From Mesostigma viride (lineage: Eukaryota; Streptophyta; Mesostigmatophyceae; Mesostigmatales; Mesostigmataceae), in contig RPFO01000167.1 of assembly GCA_009746045.1 (NCBI GenBank), positions 2,642,648-2,706,647 on the forward strand: a DNA stretch of 64,000 nt, read 5' to 3'. Below the pieces are notes generated by a model. The model was not told the origin of the DNA and did not search any database. It saw only the letters and a program-made list of their open reading frames with translations. Numbering within the stretch: position 1 is the first letter of the stretch; each line of letters begins with the position of its first letter. Shown here piece after piece: positions 22,412 to 32,573 of the stretch. The translations under genes were made by a program, and so were the position numbers.

Positions 22412-22501
22412 CGATTACGCGGCTCTTTCCACTCCACCACCCATCAAGGAATATGTGCTACATGATCTCCCAACGGAGGCATGTTATAATTTTATTTTTT
22501 T
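22412..22501 (+). mobile_element. 90-bp LINE-A terminal fragment
   Basis: Starts CGATTACGCGGC and ends with the hairpin (CTCCCAACGGAG) and a T-rich tail. A perfect 14-bp duplication TCATGCAGGCCTTC flanks it (22398-22411 and 22502-22515). Confidence 0.88.
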
Positions 22502-23005
22502 TCATGCAGGCCTTCTAGGCGCCCTCTCCTCAAGCCGCTCTGTGTGCGCATGTTTAGTAGGAGGCATGAACCATCATGGCGGTGCAGGTGCACCTTGTGC
22601 ACCCAGAGCAGGTGCTAGACTTGTACATCCTACACCTGCAGGTTGTCGCCCTGATTGTATTACAAACCCATAGATGCCCCTTTCTCAGGGCTATGTGTTA
22701 CATATGCTCCCCACGGAGCTATGATTTTAAATAATTAATTAATCTCCCTCGCCTGGCACGCTTTACGCCAATACTAAACTATTGAGCGAATGGAGCCTGG
22801 CCCAGGCCTGGATGCCGATGCCGGCGATGTGGTGGGTGTCCACATTCAGTTGTCGATCGGCGGTGTCGGGGCCGGGAGCCGAAACCTGGCCCAGGCCAGG
22901 CCGATGCGGGTGTCGACCACATCGTCGGCGGTAGACCAGTAGGATTGTCTGTCTGTAACTAGATAGAATAGATCGGTCGAGGATTGCATGCACCCATCCA
23001 TCCAT

Positions 23006-23281
23006 TCATTTAAAAAATGAAATTAAATTTTAACATGTCTCCGTTGGGAGATCATGTAGCACATATTCCTTGCTGGATGGATGGAGGTGGGTGAAGCCGC
23101 GTAATCGAACGAACCTAACTCTAAGCTATCTAGTCTAGACTATCTATATCTATCTATCTATCTAGAATCCTAACTACACTATTCAGCAAAACGCGCCCTT
23201 TCCGCTTGGGGGGAGGGGGCTAATTGCCCGCAGCTAGGGGCTTGCGTGTGAGCCGGGACAATCTTCTGCCACCGCTTCTTC
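23006..23281 (-). mobile_element. LINE-A 3' end, minus strand
   Basis: On the minus strand the segment encodes the very end of the LINE-A RT (KRWQKIVPAHTQAP, stop near 23181) and then the 3' UTR with hairpin TCTCCCAACGGAGA and an AT-rich tail. CATCCATCCATTCAT-like repeats on both sides may be the target duplication, but that sequence is simple. Confidence 0.7.
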
Positions 23282-23481
23282 ATCCATCCATCCATCAAGG
23301 TTAATAATAATGCTCCGCGACTCCCCAACGGGAGAACGAGCTCGAGTAAGTAATTAATATAAAATAAGTAATTAATATATATATAAGGATTCTCCCGATT
23401 TCTGGCCTGCGCTGGTTGTCTCCTTGATAAAAAAAGGAGACAACTACTATAGCGCAAGCCGGGCACCATGGGCGCTGACGA

Positions 23482-25470
23482 GCCACGAGCCACGAGGTAG
23501 CCATGGCTGTCGGAGCTCATAACTTTTGAGCACCGAATTTAGTCGTGAATATCACTACTATCGCTTCGTCTTTGTAAGACGCAAATGCTGATATAATTTT
23601 CCGACGCTATTACGCAATATACGATGAGCAAACGCCCATCGACGCAACGCAGCCTGACCGTCGGCTGCGCTCGGCAATGAAAATACGTCTGCAGCTCAGG
23701 CTGCAGCTTCGCCATCAGGTCTGGCAGGCAGCGGTGACACTAGTCGTGCACTGGTGGTCACCCAGCAACCTCCCGGGCTCAACGCCTCGCCATCGGCATC
23801 GCCTGACCCTAAACGCAGCCGCCCAGCCGACAACATGATAGGAAGGTTTTCACGCCCCAAAGAACCGCGCTTTCGGCCTGAACCTTTCAAGGTCGATGAT
23901 CACGACTGGACCAACGTACATGTCCCCGGCAACTGCCCTGCGTTGCATCTTCTACGGGGACTACGCCTCGCTTTATGACCTGTGCCTCCATCTCTACGAC
24001 ATCAATCGCCTCATCTGCGCCGACGGCAGCTGGTGGCACAACATCAGCGTGCTGGACGGGTGCAACCGCGCTCACCTCCAACACACCATCCTCAACTCCC
24101 TTCTCATGCGCTCTGACGGCGAGATCTGGGCTCCATCCATCTCCGCCTCCACACTCCGTTCCATCCTCACGGAAGCCTTTCAGCAGCACGTGACCCCCCT
24201 TGCTGCTGACGTCGCAGCAATGGGTGGTCCGCTGGCTGCTGAACTTCCTCACCTCACCGCCACCTCCACTGCCATTTCCGCCTCCACTGCCGACATCAAA
24301 GCCCAGCTCCTCGACCTCGACCAACGCCTTCAAGCCACCGCCAACGCCCTTGAGAGCTTGCATGACACCGCCGGCCTCACCGCCCAAGCGGTGAAGCCGT
24401 GAAGTACATCGCCGCCCAGCCGGCGCCTGCTGGCCCGGCCGGCGATGCTCCCTCCACCTGGGCGGATTTGCAGCACACCACCTCCACCACCTCCACCATC
24501 TCGGCACAACTCAAGCAACAAGCCCTCGACCTTCGCGAGGAAGCCGACATCGCCCGGCGCAGCCACAATGTCATCGTCAAGCACTTCACCCAGCCGGCAG
24601 GTAAGACCTCCACGAGCCTTCTTGAGGCATTTAAGCGCGCCATTTTTGCCCCCATGTTACTCACTGGTGAGCTGGACATGTCGGCTGTCCGCCTCCCCCG
24701 CGCGCGGGGGAAGGCTGGCCCGGCACCCGTGCTCCTCACCTTTAATAAGTACATGGCGGACAAGCTGGCGTTCCTTAAATGCCGCAAGAAGCTCGCGGAG
24801 ACTCGCTTCACGCTGGACGACGACTTGACCCTGGCCCAGCAACAGCGGCGACGCGAGCTATGGCCGACCTACCTTCAGCTCCGGCAGAGCGCAAGGGGGA
24901 AGCCGGTATACTGGAGGGGGGCGGTCATCCACGTTGACCACAAGCCCTGGCAGCCCCCTCCTGCCACCTCAGACTAGGAATATATATGTATTAATAATAT
25001 AATTAGGACTAGGAATATATATACCAGTAGTGTAGATTAGTAAGGCTTAGCCTAGCATGTGGCTCACGCGCATGTGCGCCGATAATGGCCCCCATGGATG
25101 TTGCCTTCAGAATTTAGCCACGCCATGCCTATAATGGGACCCCCATGGATGTTGCATTAAGAATTTAGCCATGCTATGCCATGCAGAGAGATGCTCTCTG
25201 TCGAGAAGCCATGTCCTAGCTCTTGTATAGCCATGATGATCTTCCTCCCTCACAGGCATGCTCCCCCCTTACTGGCATAGCGTGATAGACCATGAGGGTG
25301 CAGTTGCCCTGGTGCACCTAGAGCAGGGGTAGCTTACATTCCCACCCTTGCATGAAGTAGCCTAGAATGTATTAAAAGCCATATGCCCCTTCTCAGGGCT
25401 ATGTGCTACATCTACTCCCAACGGAGTGATGTTGATAATTATTAATTAATTAATTAATTAGCGCGAACCC
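23482..25470 (+). mobile_element. ORF1-only retroelement, second copy
   Basis: Begins with ACGAGCCACGAGCCACGAGG and ends with tail C (TACTCCCAACGGAGTGATG then TTAATTAATTAA). It carries ORF1 in two pieces and no reverse transcriptase. Sequence order and ends match the copies at 19070-22742 and 59690-61617. Confidence 0.8.
23896..24977 (+). pseudogene. LINE-type ORF1 protein, one frameshift
   Basis: Two overlapping frames, 23896-24402 and 24399-24977, together give an ORF1-like protein; its first about 90 residues are lost to earlier breaks. An 8-bp duplication (GTGAAGCC) at about 24393-24400 causes the shift. The middle has a helical region rich in Ala, Leu and Gln (DIKAQLLDLDQRLQATANAL), a likely coiled coil. 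The C-terminal part (APVLLTFNKYMADKLAFLKC, DDDLTLAQQQRRRELWPTYL, YWRGAVIHVD) resembles the RNA-binding C-terminal domain of L1 ORF1 proteins. The expected role is RNA binding and packaging in the retrotransposition particle. Confidence 0.72.
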
Positions 25471-25859
25471 CCCCAAACGACTTATTCAGCGGAATTTTCG
25501 GTGCCCGGTGTGAACACTCTGTTTGTTACTGTGTTTCTATGAGATAATTCCATTAACAATTAATTTATAAGTCTCGTGTCCGGGCCGTTGGGGGACCGGA
25601 CGGAGCACTGAATTCCCCAGTTTAATTTCGTACTTGATATAGTGGACTTCTCCCCAATTAAGCCTCACGGTGTCATGGTGGCCATCTTGTCCATGAACGT
25701 CCATGCCTCGGCGCCATATATCAAGGAGACAACATATATGCATGCGGACTATAGAGCGAAGTTGTCTGAGATGAAAGGCGCGGCAATGTCGCGGAAGCCC
25801 AACTGCCAGCTGTTAATTTGTGTGAAGATCTGTTAGTTTTTTTTTTTTTACTATTTTCT

Positions 25860-26071
25860 ATAATGAGATCAGCAAAGCAATTGTCTCCTTGATAGCATGC
25901 AGCATTAATTAATGAGACTCGTGCTCCCGTTGGGGAGTCACGGAGCATTAACCCCGAGGGATGGATGGATGGGTGCAAACAGTCCTACCGGTCTAATCTA
26001 TCTACAACAGCTACCTAGCTACAGCATCTATCTAAGCTATCAACATCTACTCTATACCCTATAGGGGAGCT
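25860..26071 (-). mobile_element. LINE-B tail, minus strand, split by another LINE-B
   Basis: The reverse complement matches the LINE-B 3' UTR (TAGACCGGTAGGACTG, then CATCCATCC, then the ACTCCCCAACGGGAG hairpin). Its upstream part continues at 27483-27510, on the far side of the plus-strand LINE-B at 26072-27470, which therefore inserted into it. Confidence 0.7.
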
Positions 26072-26191
26072 CCCCTGGCGGTTGGGCTCACCAACCCACC
26101 GCCGCCCCTCTTTCTCCTAGACGGCTCTCGAGTCCTGTATCGGGACCGCGTTAAGCTGCTGGGCAGCCTGCTCCCCAGCTGCGAGGTTGAT

Positions 26192-26788
26192 GTGGACCAT
26201 CGCATTTCCCTCGCCTGGCACGCTTTACGCCCATACCGGGCCCTGTGGCGCAAGCCCCTGGGCAAGATCGAGAAACAGGACCTGTTCAAGGTCCTCGTCC
26301 TTCCTGTTCTCACGTATGGAGCCGAGACGTGGACCCTCACCGCCGACCTGGCCCGCAAGCTGGACGGCGCGGTCACCAGCATGCTGCGATCCATTTACAG
26401 AGTAGGATATGCTGCTCATGTCCGCAACGAGGACCTGTACCAGGGCATGCCCTATATCACCAGCACCATTAAGCAACGACGCCTGCAGCTAGTAGGGCAC
26501 CTAGCTCGCACCAACCAGGTAGACACCTCACGTGGCCCCCCCGCAGGACTGCGACCAGCCCAGCCTGGCCGGCACCTCCTGACGTGGGCTGGGCCCAGTG
26601 ATGTTAGACGCCGCAAGGCCCGCACCTTCAAAGAACAGCTAGTAGAGGACATGGGGGGCCTAGGCCTCTCCGTGATTTGGAAGAAGATGATGGACAAGGC
26701 CAAGTGGGCCCAGGTCATAGAGGACAACGAGCCCCCCCCAGTGGGGAAGCGCCCGCGTGTGCAATCTCGTGGGAGGCACGCCAGATAG
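26192..26788 (+). pseudogene. LINE-B reverse transcriptase C-terminal region
   Basis: 198 residues open to the stop. It contains VLVLPVLTYGAETWTLTADL, RRLQLVGHLARTNQVD and a basic C terminus (KRPRVQSRGRHAR), the thumb and C-terminal region typical of RTE/CR1-like LINE reverse transcriptases. The frame is broken upstream: RT motifs A and C are absent because the copy is 5'-truncated at 26072. It is not a complete gene. Confidence 0.8.
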
Positions 26789-26919
26789 CCCCCTAGGGCA
26801 GCGTGCGGCTGCCTAGATAGATGTTGTAGTTAGAATGTTGTTAGATAGATGTAGTATGTAGCCGATGTAGATAGACTAGACCGGTAGGACTGTTTGCACC
26901 CATCCATCCATCCATCCGC

Positions 26920-27395
26920 GGCCCCAGCGACTCCAGACGCCCCAGCTTAGGGGAATACAGCAGTAGTAGTGTAGAATAGATAGACCGTGGCCATGTACAT
27001 GTACGCCTCCTAGAGGCCCTATTCCAGCTAAGCCACGCGCTTTATGTAATCATGTACATGTGTGCCTATGATGAGCCACACTCCAGACGATGCCTAGTTT
27101 TATTTAGTAATGCTGTGCCCATGCAGAGAGCTGCTCTCTGCTGAGATGCCACGCTCTAGTTTTTGTATAGCCATGATGATCTTCCCCCTCACAGGCATGC
27201 TCCCCCCTTACCCGGGCATAGCGTGATAGACCATGAGGGTGCGGGTGCCCTGGTGCACCTAGAGCAGGGGTAGCTTACATTCCCACCCTTGCATGAAGTA
27301 GCCTAGAATGTATTAAAAGCCATATGCCCCTTCTCAGGGCTATGTGCTACATCTACTCCCAACGGAGTGATGTTGATAATTAATTAATTAATTAA
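26920..27395 (+). mobile_element. Tail-C element 3' end nested in LINE-B
   Basis: Matches the region after ORF1 in the copies at 24980-25460 and 61200-61617 (GGAATACAGCAGTAG, then GCATAGCGTGATAGACCATG, then TACTCCCAACGGAGTGATG). It interrupts a CATCCATCC run of the LINE-B tail, and that run resumes on the right at about 27396. Confidence 0.75.
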
Positions 27396-27482
27396 TCCAT
27401 CCATCCATCCATCGGGGTTAATGCTCCGTGACTCCCCAACGGGAGCACGAGTCTAATTAATTAATTAATTTATAGGGGAGCT

Positions 27483-28046
27483 GCCTGGCGTGCCTCCTGC
27501 GGCATTCATGGCGCATGCCTAGCTGTGCGCGCATGACACACAATTAAAATTAAATTAAATCAAACGTACTTGAATGAAGTAGTCTTGTGTCCATATGTTG
27601 AGTGGGGGACCACGGAGCACGCAGTGAATCCCCCAATGAATTCGCAAGTACTTAATTACTTACTTGCTTATCTGCGCATGGAGGGATGATGGCTAGCGCA
27701 AAAGGGGCTGACTGGGTGGTGGATGGAAATAGAGCTCTAGCATGAATAGGGAGGAAAATAAAGAAATCAATGGAGGTAACGTTAGCGGCCAGTCAGTTAT
27801 AGCGGCCTTGTGGTGCACTCCGGAGTAACTAAAGCCAAGGAAAGTGGCCAATATACCGACTTGGGGCTTCTTTCTTACTAACGTTACATGAGATTTGCCA
27901 CCGCTAATTTCTGCGAGTGATCTGCACCCCCGGCACTGAGGTAACTGACAAAACAGGTAGGTCGAATATCCCGGCCAAAAAACAACCAAGATTAGTCTCA
28001 TGCTAGGCCATGTAGTTGTTTAATGTAGTACAGAAATGGGCACCCA
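27483..28046. other. Non-coding spacer with tail-D-like relic
   Basis: A short end of the split minus-strand LINE-B (27483-27510) is followed by a tail-D-like minus-strand segment (about 27575-27660). The rest shows no supported feature. Confidence 0.45.
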
Positions 28047-28094
28047 TGCCCAGCGGCTTGGCCAGCCAGGGCGGCATATCCTGACGTGGCCTGG
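28047..28094 (+). mobile_element. LINE-A fragment, left part, split by LTR element 1
   Basis: CCCAGCGGCTTGGCCAGCC to CTGACGTGGCCTGG matches LINE-A coding sequence at 20550-20600. The right half resumes at 51515 after the 3' LTR, with CCTGG duplicated at both sides (28090-28094, 51515-51519). Confidence 0.8.
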
Positions 28095-28667
28095 TGTTAC
28101 GTCGCGTAACAATTCGTTGTAGTTACGGACGTAAATTAGGTCTTTTGCCTCGGTTGTCCCTAGGTTTACGTTTAGGCTCCTACCGGGACATTATTGTCCT
28201 CGTAACAGTACTGTGGTACATTGGGTGCCGTTGGGCGCCGCGCCGCGTACTTTACTAGTGGTCCTGATCCTGTGGTAGAATGTAGTGGACCAGCGTGCAT
28301 CAGTAGATGTAGTGGACCAGCGTGCATCTGTAGGCGAGGGCCATGTCGGCCCGAGCGTGTTGGACCGTTGGTGACCATTTATGCGCGTTCTACCCTTTGT
28401 GTGTGCACTCGGCGTGTGTTAAATGAATTAACACATATAGGCTTGGGTCACGGCAGTGTAGTTGTGTTTCCTTCCTCTATTCCTGGAGTAAACGGGTTTT
28501 GATAAATGGTTGTATGGCGTATTATAGTAACACTTACGTTAATGCATTGAGATCAGCTCCGTCACGTTCGTCTTTCGCCAGAGGGTTAAGTAGAGGAGGC
28601 CTGACCAGTTTAGGTAGTATCAGGCCCATTAGAGGTAGAGGTGGAGGTAGATATCCGCGGCGTAACA
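28095..28667 (+). repeat. 5' LTR of element 1
   Basis: 573 bp, begins TGTTACGTCGCG and ends CGCGGCGTAACA. It differs from the 3' LTR (50938-51514, 577 bp) by about four substitutions and one 4-bp indel, over 99% identity, so the insertion is young. Confidence 0.95.
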
Positions 28668-28668
28668 A

Positions 28669-28683
28669 TGGTTCCGGAGGAAC
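28669..28683 (+). promoter_or_regulatory. Primer-binding site of element 1
   Basis: TGGTTCCGGAGGAAC starts one base after the 5' LTR. TGG fits the CCA end of a tRNA primer. Element 2 has a similar site (TGGTTATCGGAGGAA), also one base from its LTR. I do not assign the tRNA. Confidence 0.6.
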
Positions 28684-29198
28684 TTCAGTAGGTAGTGAAC
28701 GAGACGACTATCCCTTGCCACATACACCTGTTCAAGACCCCTTCCGCGTCCAGGAACAAGAAGTCGACACTTCCTTGATAGGTAATGGGCGGGTCGCCTT
28801 CAAGCTAGGAGAGTAGTGCTGCCCGTTTCGGGACACGCTCTACCTAGAAGCTAGACCTGCTCGCAGCGGATAAATCCTTTCGTAGTTAGCCTGTCCTTCG
28901 CCTTGTTTTCCTGCTTACGGTTGTTTCCTGTCTTAGATAGGGGAGTATTACTGTTCGGAGACGATTAGCGTCGCAGTACCTACACCTTTTTCCTTGTGCT
29001 GCTGCTTTATTAGACGGCCGCACCCGCAGAGTTACGGGGCGCTGTGTTAGGACGAGCGCTGGATATCCGGCCGCTGACTTAGGACGAGAGCTGGAAACTC
29101 CGCCCTCCTTCTTCTTTCGGTGATCCAGATCGTCCAGCTAAGTCGCCTACCCCTACCTCGTCTAGCTTGACATCACAAGACACGCCAGGTGAGTTATC

Positions 29199-29591
29199 AT
29201 GAGTCAACGTCGTGTTTTTACTGCGCCTTCCCATTCATCTAGTGATAATAGTTTAGCTAAGTATTACGTAGTTATTACCCCTCAATGGTCAGCCATTTTC
29301 CTCTCTTGGTCAGATGCTAGGAAGATAGTGCAAAATCGTACATATAATGTAATTAGGTATAAGAAATTTGTTACCTTCGAGGAAGCTCAACAATTCCTTA
29401 TAGACCATAGCGTATCAGATCTAGGCCTACACGTACGTTCTACTCCTCATGGTCGCCCTCCTGTAGAAGCTCTAGATTTTGCTACCCCTCCTTCGTCTCC
29501 CCCTAAGAGGGCTGCATCCTCATCTAGCTTAGATACTCCTCTCACCTTAGAATTCGGTTCCCTATCCATTACTGTTGTTAAAAAGGATTGA
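29199..29591 (+). CDS. RNase H1 N-terminal (viroplasmin-like) domain protein, element 1 ORF1
   Basis: 130 residues. Residues about 21-70 (KYYVVITPQWSAIFLSW, then YKKFVTFEEAQQFLID) follow the RNase H1 N-terminal/caulimovirus viroplasmin fold: YxVxxG..GIYxSW, then KxFxTxxEAxxFL. In RNase H1 this domain binds RNA-DNA hybrids. It lies before gag as a separate ORF, with a Ser-rich tail. Element 2 has the same ORF in the same place (44445-44783, minus). By inference it may bind the replication intermediate or modulate RNase H. No catalytic RNase H motif is in it. Confidence 0.68.
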   Translation: MSQRRVFTAPSHSSSDNSLAKYYVVITPQWSAIFLSWSDARKIVQNRTYNVIRYKKFVTFEEAQQFLIDHSVSDLGLHVRSTPHGRPPVEALDFATPPSSPPKRAASSSSLDTPLTLEFGSLSITVVKKD

Positions 29592-29715
29592 TTTAAATTG
29601 TTTCCTTCTTTTAAGCCATTAAAATCTTTTCCTTTTCTTTCCTTGCCTTATATTAGGCCTTGTCCTTTATCCTTGTTGCTTTCAGTTAGATTTTTGATCA
29701 TTTACTTAAACAAAA

Positions 29716-31455
29716 ATGGATCCAGTGGGTGGTAACATGTCGCCTATACCTACCAATACTCCTACTATGAGTAATAATAATAATAATAATAACAACCATA
29801 ACAACAATCGTGGTAACCGACGGGACTCACTTGAAACGGTGCACCATCTCACTCCTCAAGGTAATCTTCGTGCCTCACCTCCTTCTCCTCTTGCTGATGG
29901 TCGCCGTCGTCCCTCACTTACCCCTCCTACCTATGAACAACGTCAACGTATGCAAGTCAGATTTAGTGATGACCCTTCCCTTACCCTGAACCAGGCCCCT
30001 GCCCCTCCTGCAACCTTGGCTCAACCCTCCAGCAGGTCCTCACTAACTAACAATGTTTTTAGGCCTCCTTCCCACCCTGTGCCTTCCATGCCTGCTCTTA
30101 ACACGGGTCGTGCCTCTGCCCCTGTCGGTCCTTCTGGGCGCCCTAGTGCAGTTCCCTTTTACCCACCTGCTTCCTGGTCCTACCCTGAGACGGCCTATGA
30201 GGCAGCCCAGGTCCCTACCCGTGTGGCTGATTTAGAAGTTAATAGTGATTTCAGCACCATGCCCTTAGATGACAGAAATTATGATCATTTTGCCTATTCC
30301 TCTCTTCGTGAGCAATATACTGTCCCCTTCTCTTATGGGCACCAGCCTGAAACGGTGGCCCCTTCTAGACCCCTACCCAAGACTTTTCCTCTTCCTTCCT
30401 TCTATCCCGCTTATGTAGCAGTGGAAGATAGTGGCCCTATGGGAAAAACTGACTCTTCTAATCCCCCTAAGCCCCCTGCTCTTCCCCTCTTTGCTAACCT
30501 TCCCAAGCTGGATGTCAAGTCTACCCCTCAACAGTTTTTCACCTTTATTATGTTGCTTACCCAGAACACGGAGTCGTGGCAGAATCATAATAGATGGCGT
30601 CTTTCTGATGCTGTATTAGTTCCTCACTATCTCACAACCTGTATTACTCCTGAGCTTGCTAACCTCATTCAGTGTGAGTCTTTGGCCTCTCATGCCTACC
30701 CTAACTCTGTAGCAGAATTGTTTAAGCGTTTAGAGAACCATTTAGTCCCTCCTGATTCAGATTGGCAGGATAGATTAGCCTTTGGTACCTTGCAGCAGGG
30801 TACTAAATCATTTAAGGAGTATATGAAAGAGTTTGATGCTCAGATGGTACGAATTAGGGATTTGTCGGGTGCAGAAGTACGTGCTCGCTTCCTCCAAGGC
30901 CTCAGTAGACCCTTATTACGTGAAGTCAAGCGCCAGTTCTCTGCCTACCGTTTTACTGATCTGCCCCTCAAGCATGTGCGCCAGCATCTCTTGCGTGTAG
31001 CAGATTTCTTCACCACCCCTTCTCTTCCTACCCGTTCCCGTATTAATAATATTATCCTTACCCCTGAGGAGGAGAACTCCTATGTAGAAGAATTAGATAT
31101 CTGTGTTACTGACCTTTCAGCCCTTGATGTCTCTCATATCACATGCTATCATTGTAAGGAAGTAGGTCATCTTAAACGTGAGTGCCCCAAGTTCCTTTCG
31201 GGTGCTCCCCCTCATCCCGACGCTCGCCCTCCTCGTACCCCTCAGCGTGCTCCTATTCGTCCTACTTCAGGACGCATTCCTTCAGCTACCCCTAGTAGGC
31301 TGAATGCTGTGCAGACAGGATCCCCAGGGTTCCCCTATGATAATCAGGCTCCCGCACCCTCTTCGCTCCCTCGTGACCCTCCAGCAGTGGCTTTTTCGCC
31401 AGGGTCTTCTTCGGGGTTAGTTCCTATGGATTTGGGGGGGGAGGGGGAACAGTAG
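29716..31455 (+). CDS. gag: Gag polyprotein, element 1
   Basis: 579 residues. The N-terminal third is low complexity, with an Asn run encoded by AAT repeats near residues 15-30 and then Pro/Ser-rich. The capsid-like core (about residues 270-440) contains [17 protein letters not shown] and [22 protein letters not shown] zinc knuckle follows ([14 protein letters not shown], about residues 476-489). The ORF ends at TAG 31453-31455 just after an 8-G run, where the -1 frame opens into pol. Intact. Confidence 0.9.
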   Translation: MDPVGGNMSPIPTNTPTMSNNNNNNNNHNNNRGNRRDSLETVHHLTPQGNLRASPPSPLADGRRRPSLTPPTYEQRQRMQVRFSDDPSLTLNQAPAPPATLAQPSSRSSLTNNVFRPPSHPVPSMPALNTGRASAPVGPSGRPSAVPFYPPASWSYPETAYEAAQVPTRVADLEVNSDFSTMPLDDRNYDHFAYSSLREQYTVPFSYGHQPETVAPSRPLPKTFPLPSFYPAYVAVEDSGPMGKTDSSNPPKPPALPLFANLPKLDVKSTPQQFFTFIMLLTQNTESWQNHNRWRLSDAVLVPHYLTTCITPELANLIQCESLASHAYPNSVAELFKRLENHLVPPDSDWQDRLAFGTLQQGTKSFKEYMKEFDAQMVRIRDLSGAEVRARFLQGLSRPLLREVKRQFSAYRFTDLPLKHVRQHLLRVADFFTTPSLPTRSRINNIILTPEEENSYVEELDICVTDLSALDVSHITCYHCKEVGHLKRECPKFLSGAPPHPDARPPRTPQRAPIRPTSGRIPSATPSRLNAVQTGSPGFPYDNQAPAPSSLPRDPPAVAFSPGSSSGLVPMDLGGEGEQ

Positions 31456-31485
31456 GCCTGTCAGCCGGGGGTAACCTGGACAGGT
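31434..31485 (+). promoter_or_regulatory. Candidate -1 ribosomal frameshift site, gag to pol
   Basis: Eight Gs (31434-31441) are read as GGG GGG in the gag frame. Slipping back one base gives GGA GGG GGA ACA GTA, and that frame is open without a stop through to protease. A hairpin with CCTGTC/GACAGG arms lies at 31457-31485, about 15 bases downstream of the run. The pol ORF has no well-placed start codon before the protease, consistent with a fusion. Confidence 0.55.
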
Positions 31486-32573
31486 CCTTAGATAGTACCC
31501 CAGATAAAAATTTTTGCCTGCCTGTTTTTATAACCTCTGTAGGAGCTGAATCTTCCCTACCACTACGTGTGCGTCCTCTTATGTTCTTGAATGGTGGTTT
31601 AACCGTCCCTCACACTGTTGTAGACCCTTTCCTGCATGCTGATGAACTCTTGAATGTCTCTGTGTTGGTAGATAGCGGTGCGGCTAGCTCCTTTGTGAGC
31701 GAGGCCCTAGTTAGGCGTTTAGGACTAGTCCCTACCCCTCACACCAAACCCGTTACTGTTCATTATGCTGATGGTCGCACCAGTCATTCCCCGGGTACGG
31801 TGTCCCTTCCCATGGTTATACAAGGACGTACTGTCAACCTGACGGCCACTATAGGCCCTATCACTACCGCTGATGTATTACTAGGATTAGATTGGCACCA
31901 GGATAATAAGATTACTATTAATTATGATACCATGGTCATTTGGTTTCCAGATAGCTCTTACTGGGTACCGGAACGTCATTATAGATTGGAAAATTTATCC
32001 TTGGTAGATATTACTCCTCCTACACCTGTTGATCCTCCTGTAAGACCTATACCTGAAGTATTAATGTCCAATGATGAGTTGCGTTCTGAACTAAAGGAAT
32101 ATGGATATTTACTATGTATGTTCCTTCAGTTAGAAGTACAGGAGATACCTATCACTAATAATAGTGTGGATATAGATGTAAATACAGTGGATACAATAGG
32201 AGTGGGATTTACTGAAAATGAAATAGTCAGATACATGGCTGTGATAGATTCCTCAAAAGTATTTGAAGAAAAGACTCCTTCTTATCCTCCTCCTCGTTCT
32301 GTTTTACACCGTGTAGTTATCAAGGACGGTGCAGTTCCTACGCACTCTCCGATGTATAGAATGGGCCCTACAGAATTAAAGGAACTAAAACAGATTTTAG
32401 TGTCATTATTAGAAGCAGGATTGATAGAGCCTAGTAACTCCCCCTACTCAGCTGGTGTCCTGTTAGTTCCTAAGCCAAACGGCAAGTTTCGCCTAGTTAC
32501 TGATTATAGGAAGTTGAATGATATTACTGTGAAGTCTAAATACCCTCTACCTCGTATTGATGATATATTTTAA
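31457..32573 (+). pseudogene. pol: Pol 5' part: protease and start of RT, element 1
   Basis: In the -1 frame relative to gag. It has the aspartic protease motif [20 protein letters not shown] and the flap/exit region VLLGLDW, then a linker and the start of RT ([62 protein letters not shown]). The frame is cut at about 32570 by the reversed LINE insertion; the RT resumes at about 33500. The first in-frame ATG is 31569. Confidence 0.88.

Larger units (their letters stand above)
19070..22742 (+). mobile_element. ORF1-only retroelement with four nested LINE-A insertions
   Basis: Starts at a GAGCCACGAGG repeat and ends with tail C (GCTCCCCACGGAGC hairpin, then TTAATTAA) at about 22742. It is flanked by a perfect 11-bp duplication TCTCCCTCGCC (19059-19069 and 22743-22753) that splits the LINE-B RT. 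Its ORF1 (from about 19228, remainder 20988-21325) is broken by frameshifts. LINE-A 3' ends were inserted later at 20300-20976, about 21470-22145, 22178-22268 and 22412-22501. Without the inserts the element would be about 2.1 kb with no reverse transcriptase of its own. Confidence 0.8.
26072..27470 (+). mobile_element. LINE-B, 5'-truncated, with 12-bp target duplication
   Basis: Flanked by perfect TATAGGGGAGCT copies (26060-26071 and 27471-27482). It carries the RT C-terminal ORF (26192-26788), the 3' UTR, an internal insertion of the 3' end of the tail-C element (about 26920-27395), and its own tail B ending in hairpin ACTCCCCAACGGGAG and TTAATTAATTAATT. Confidence 0.82.
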
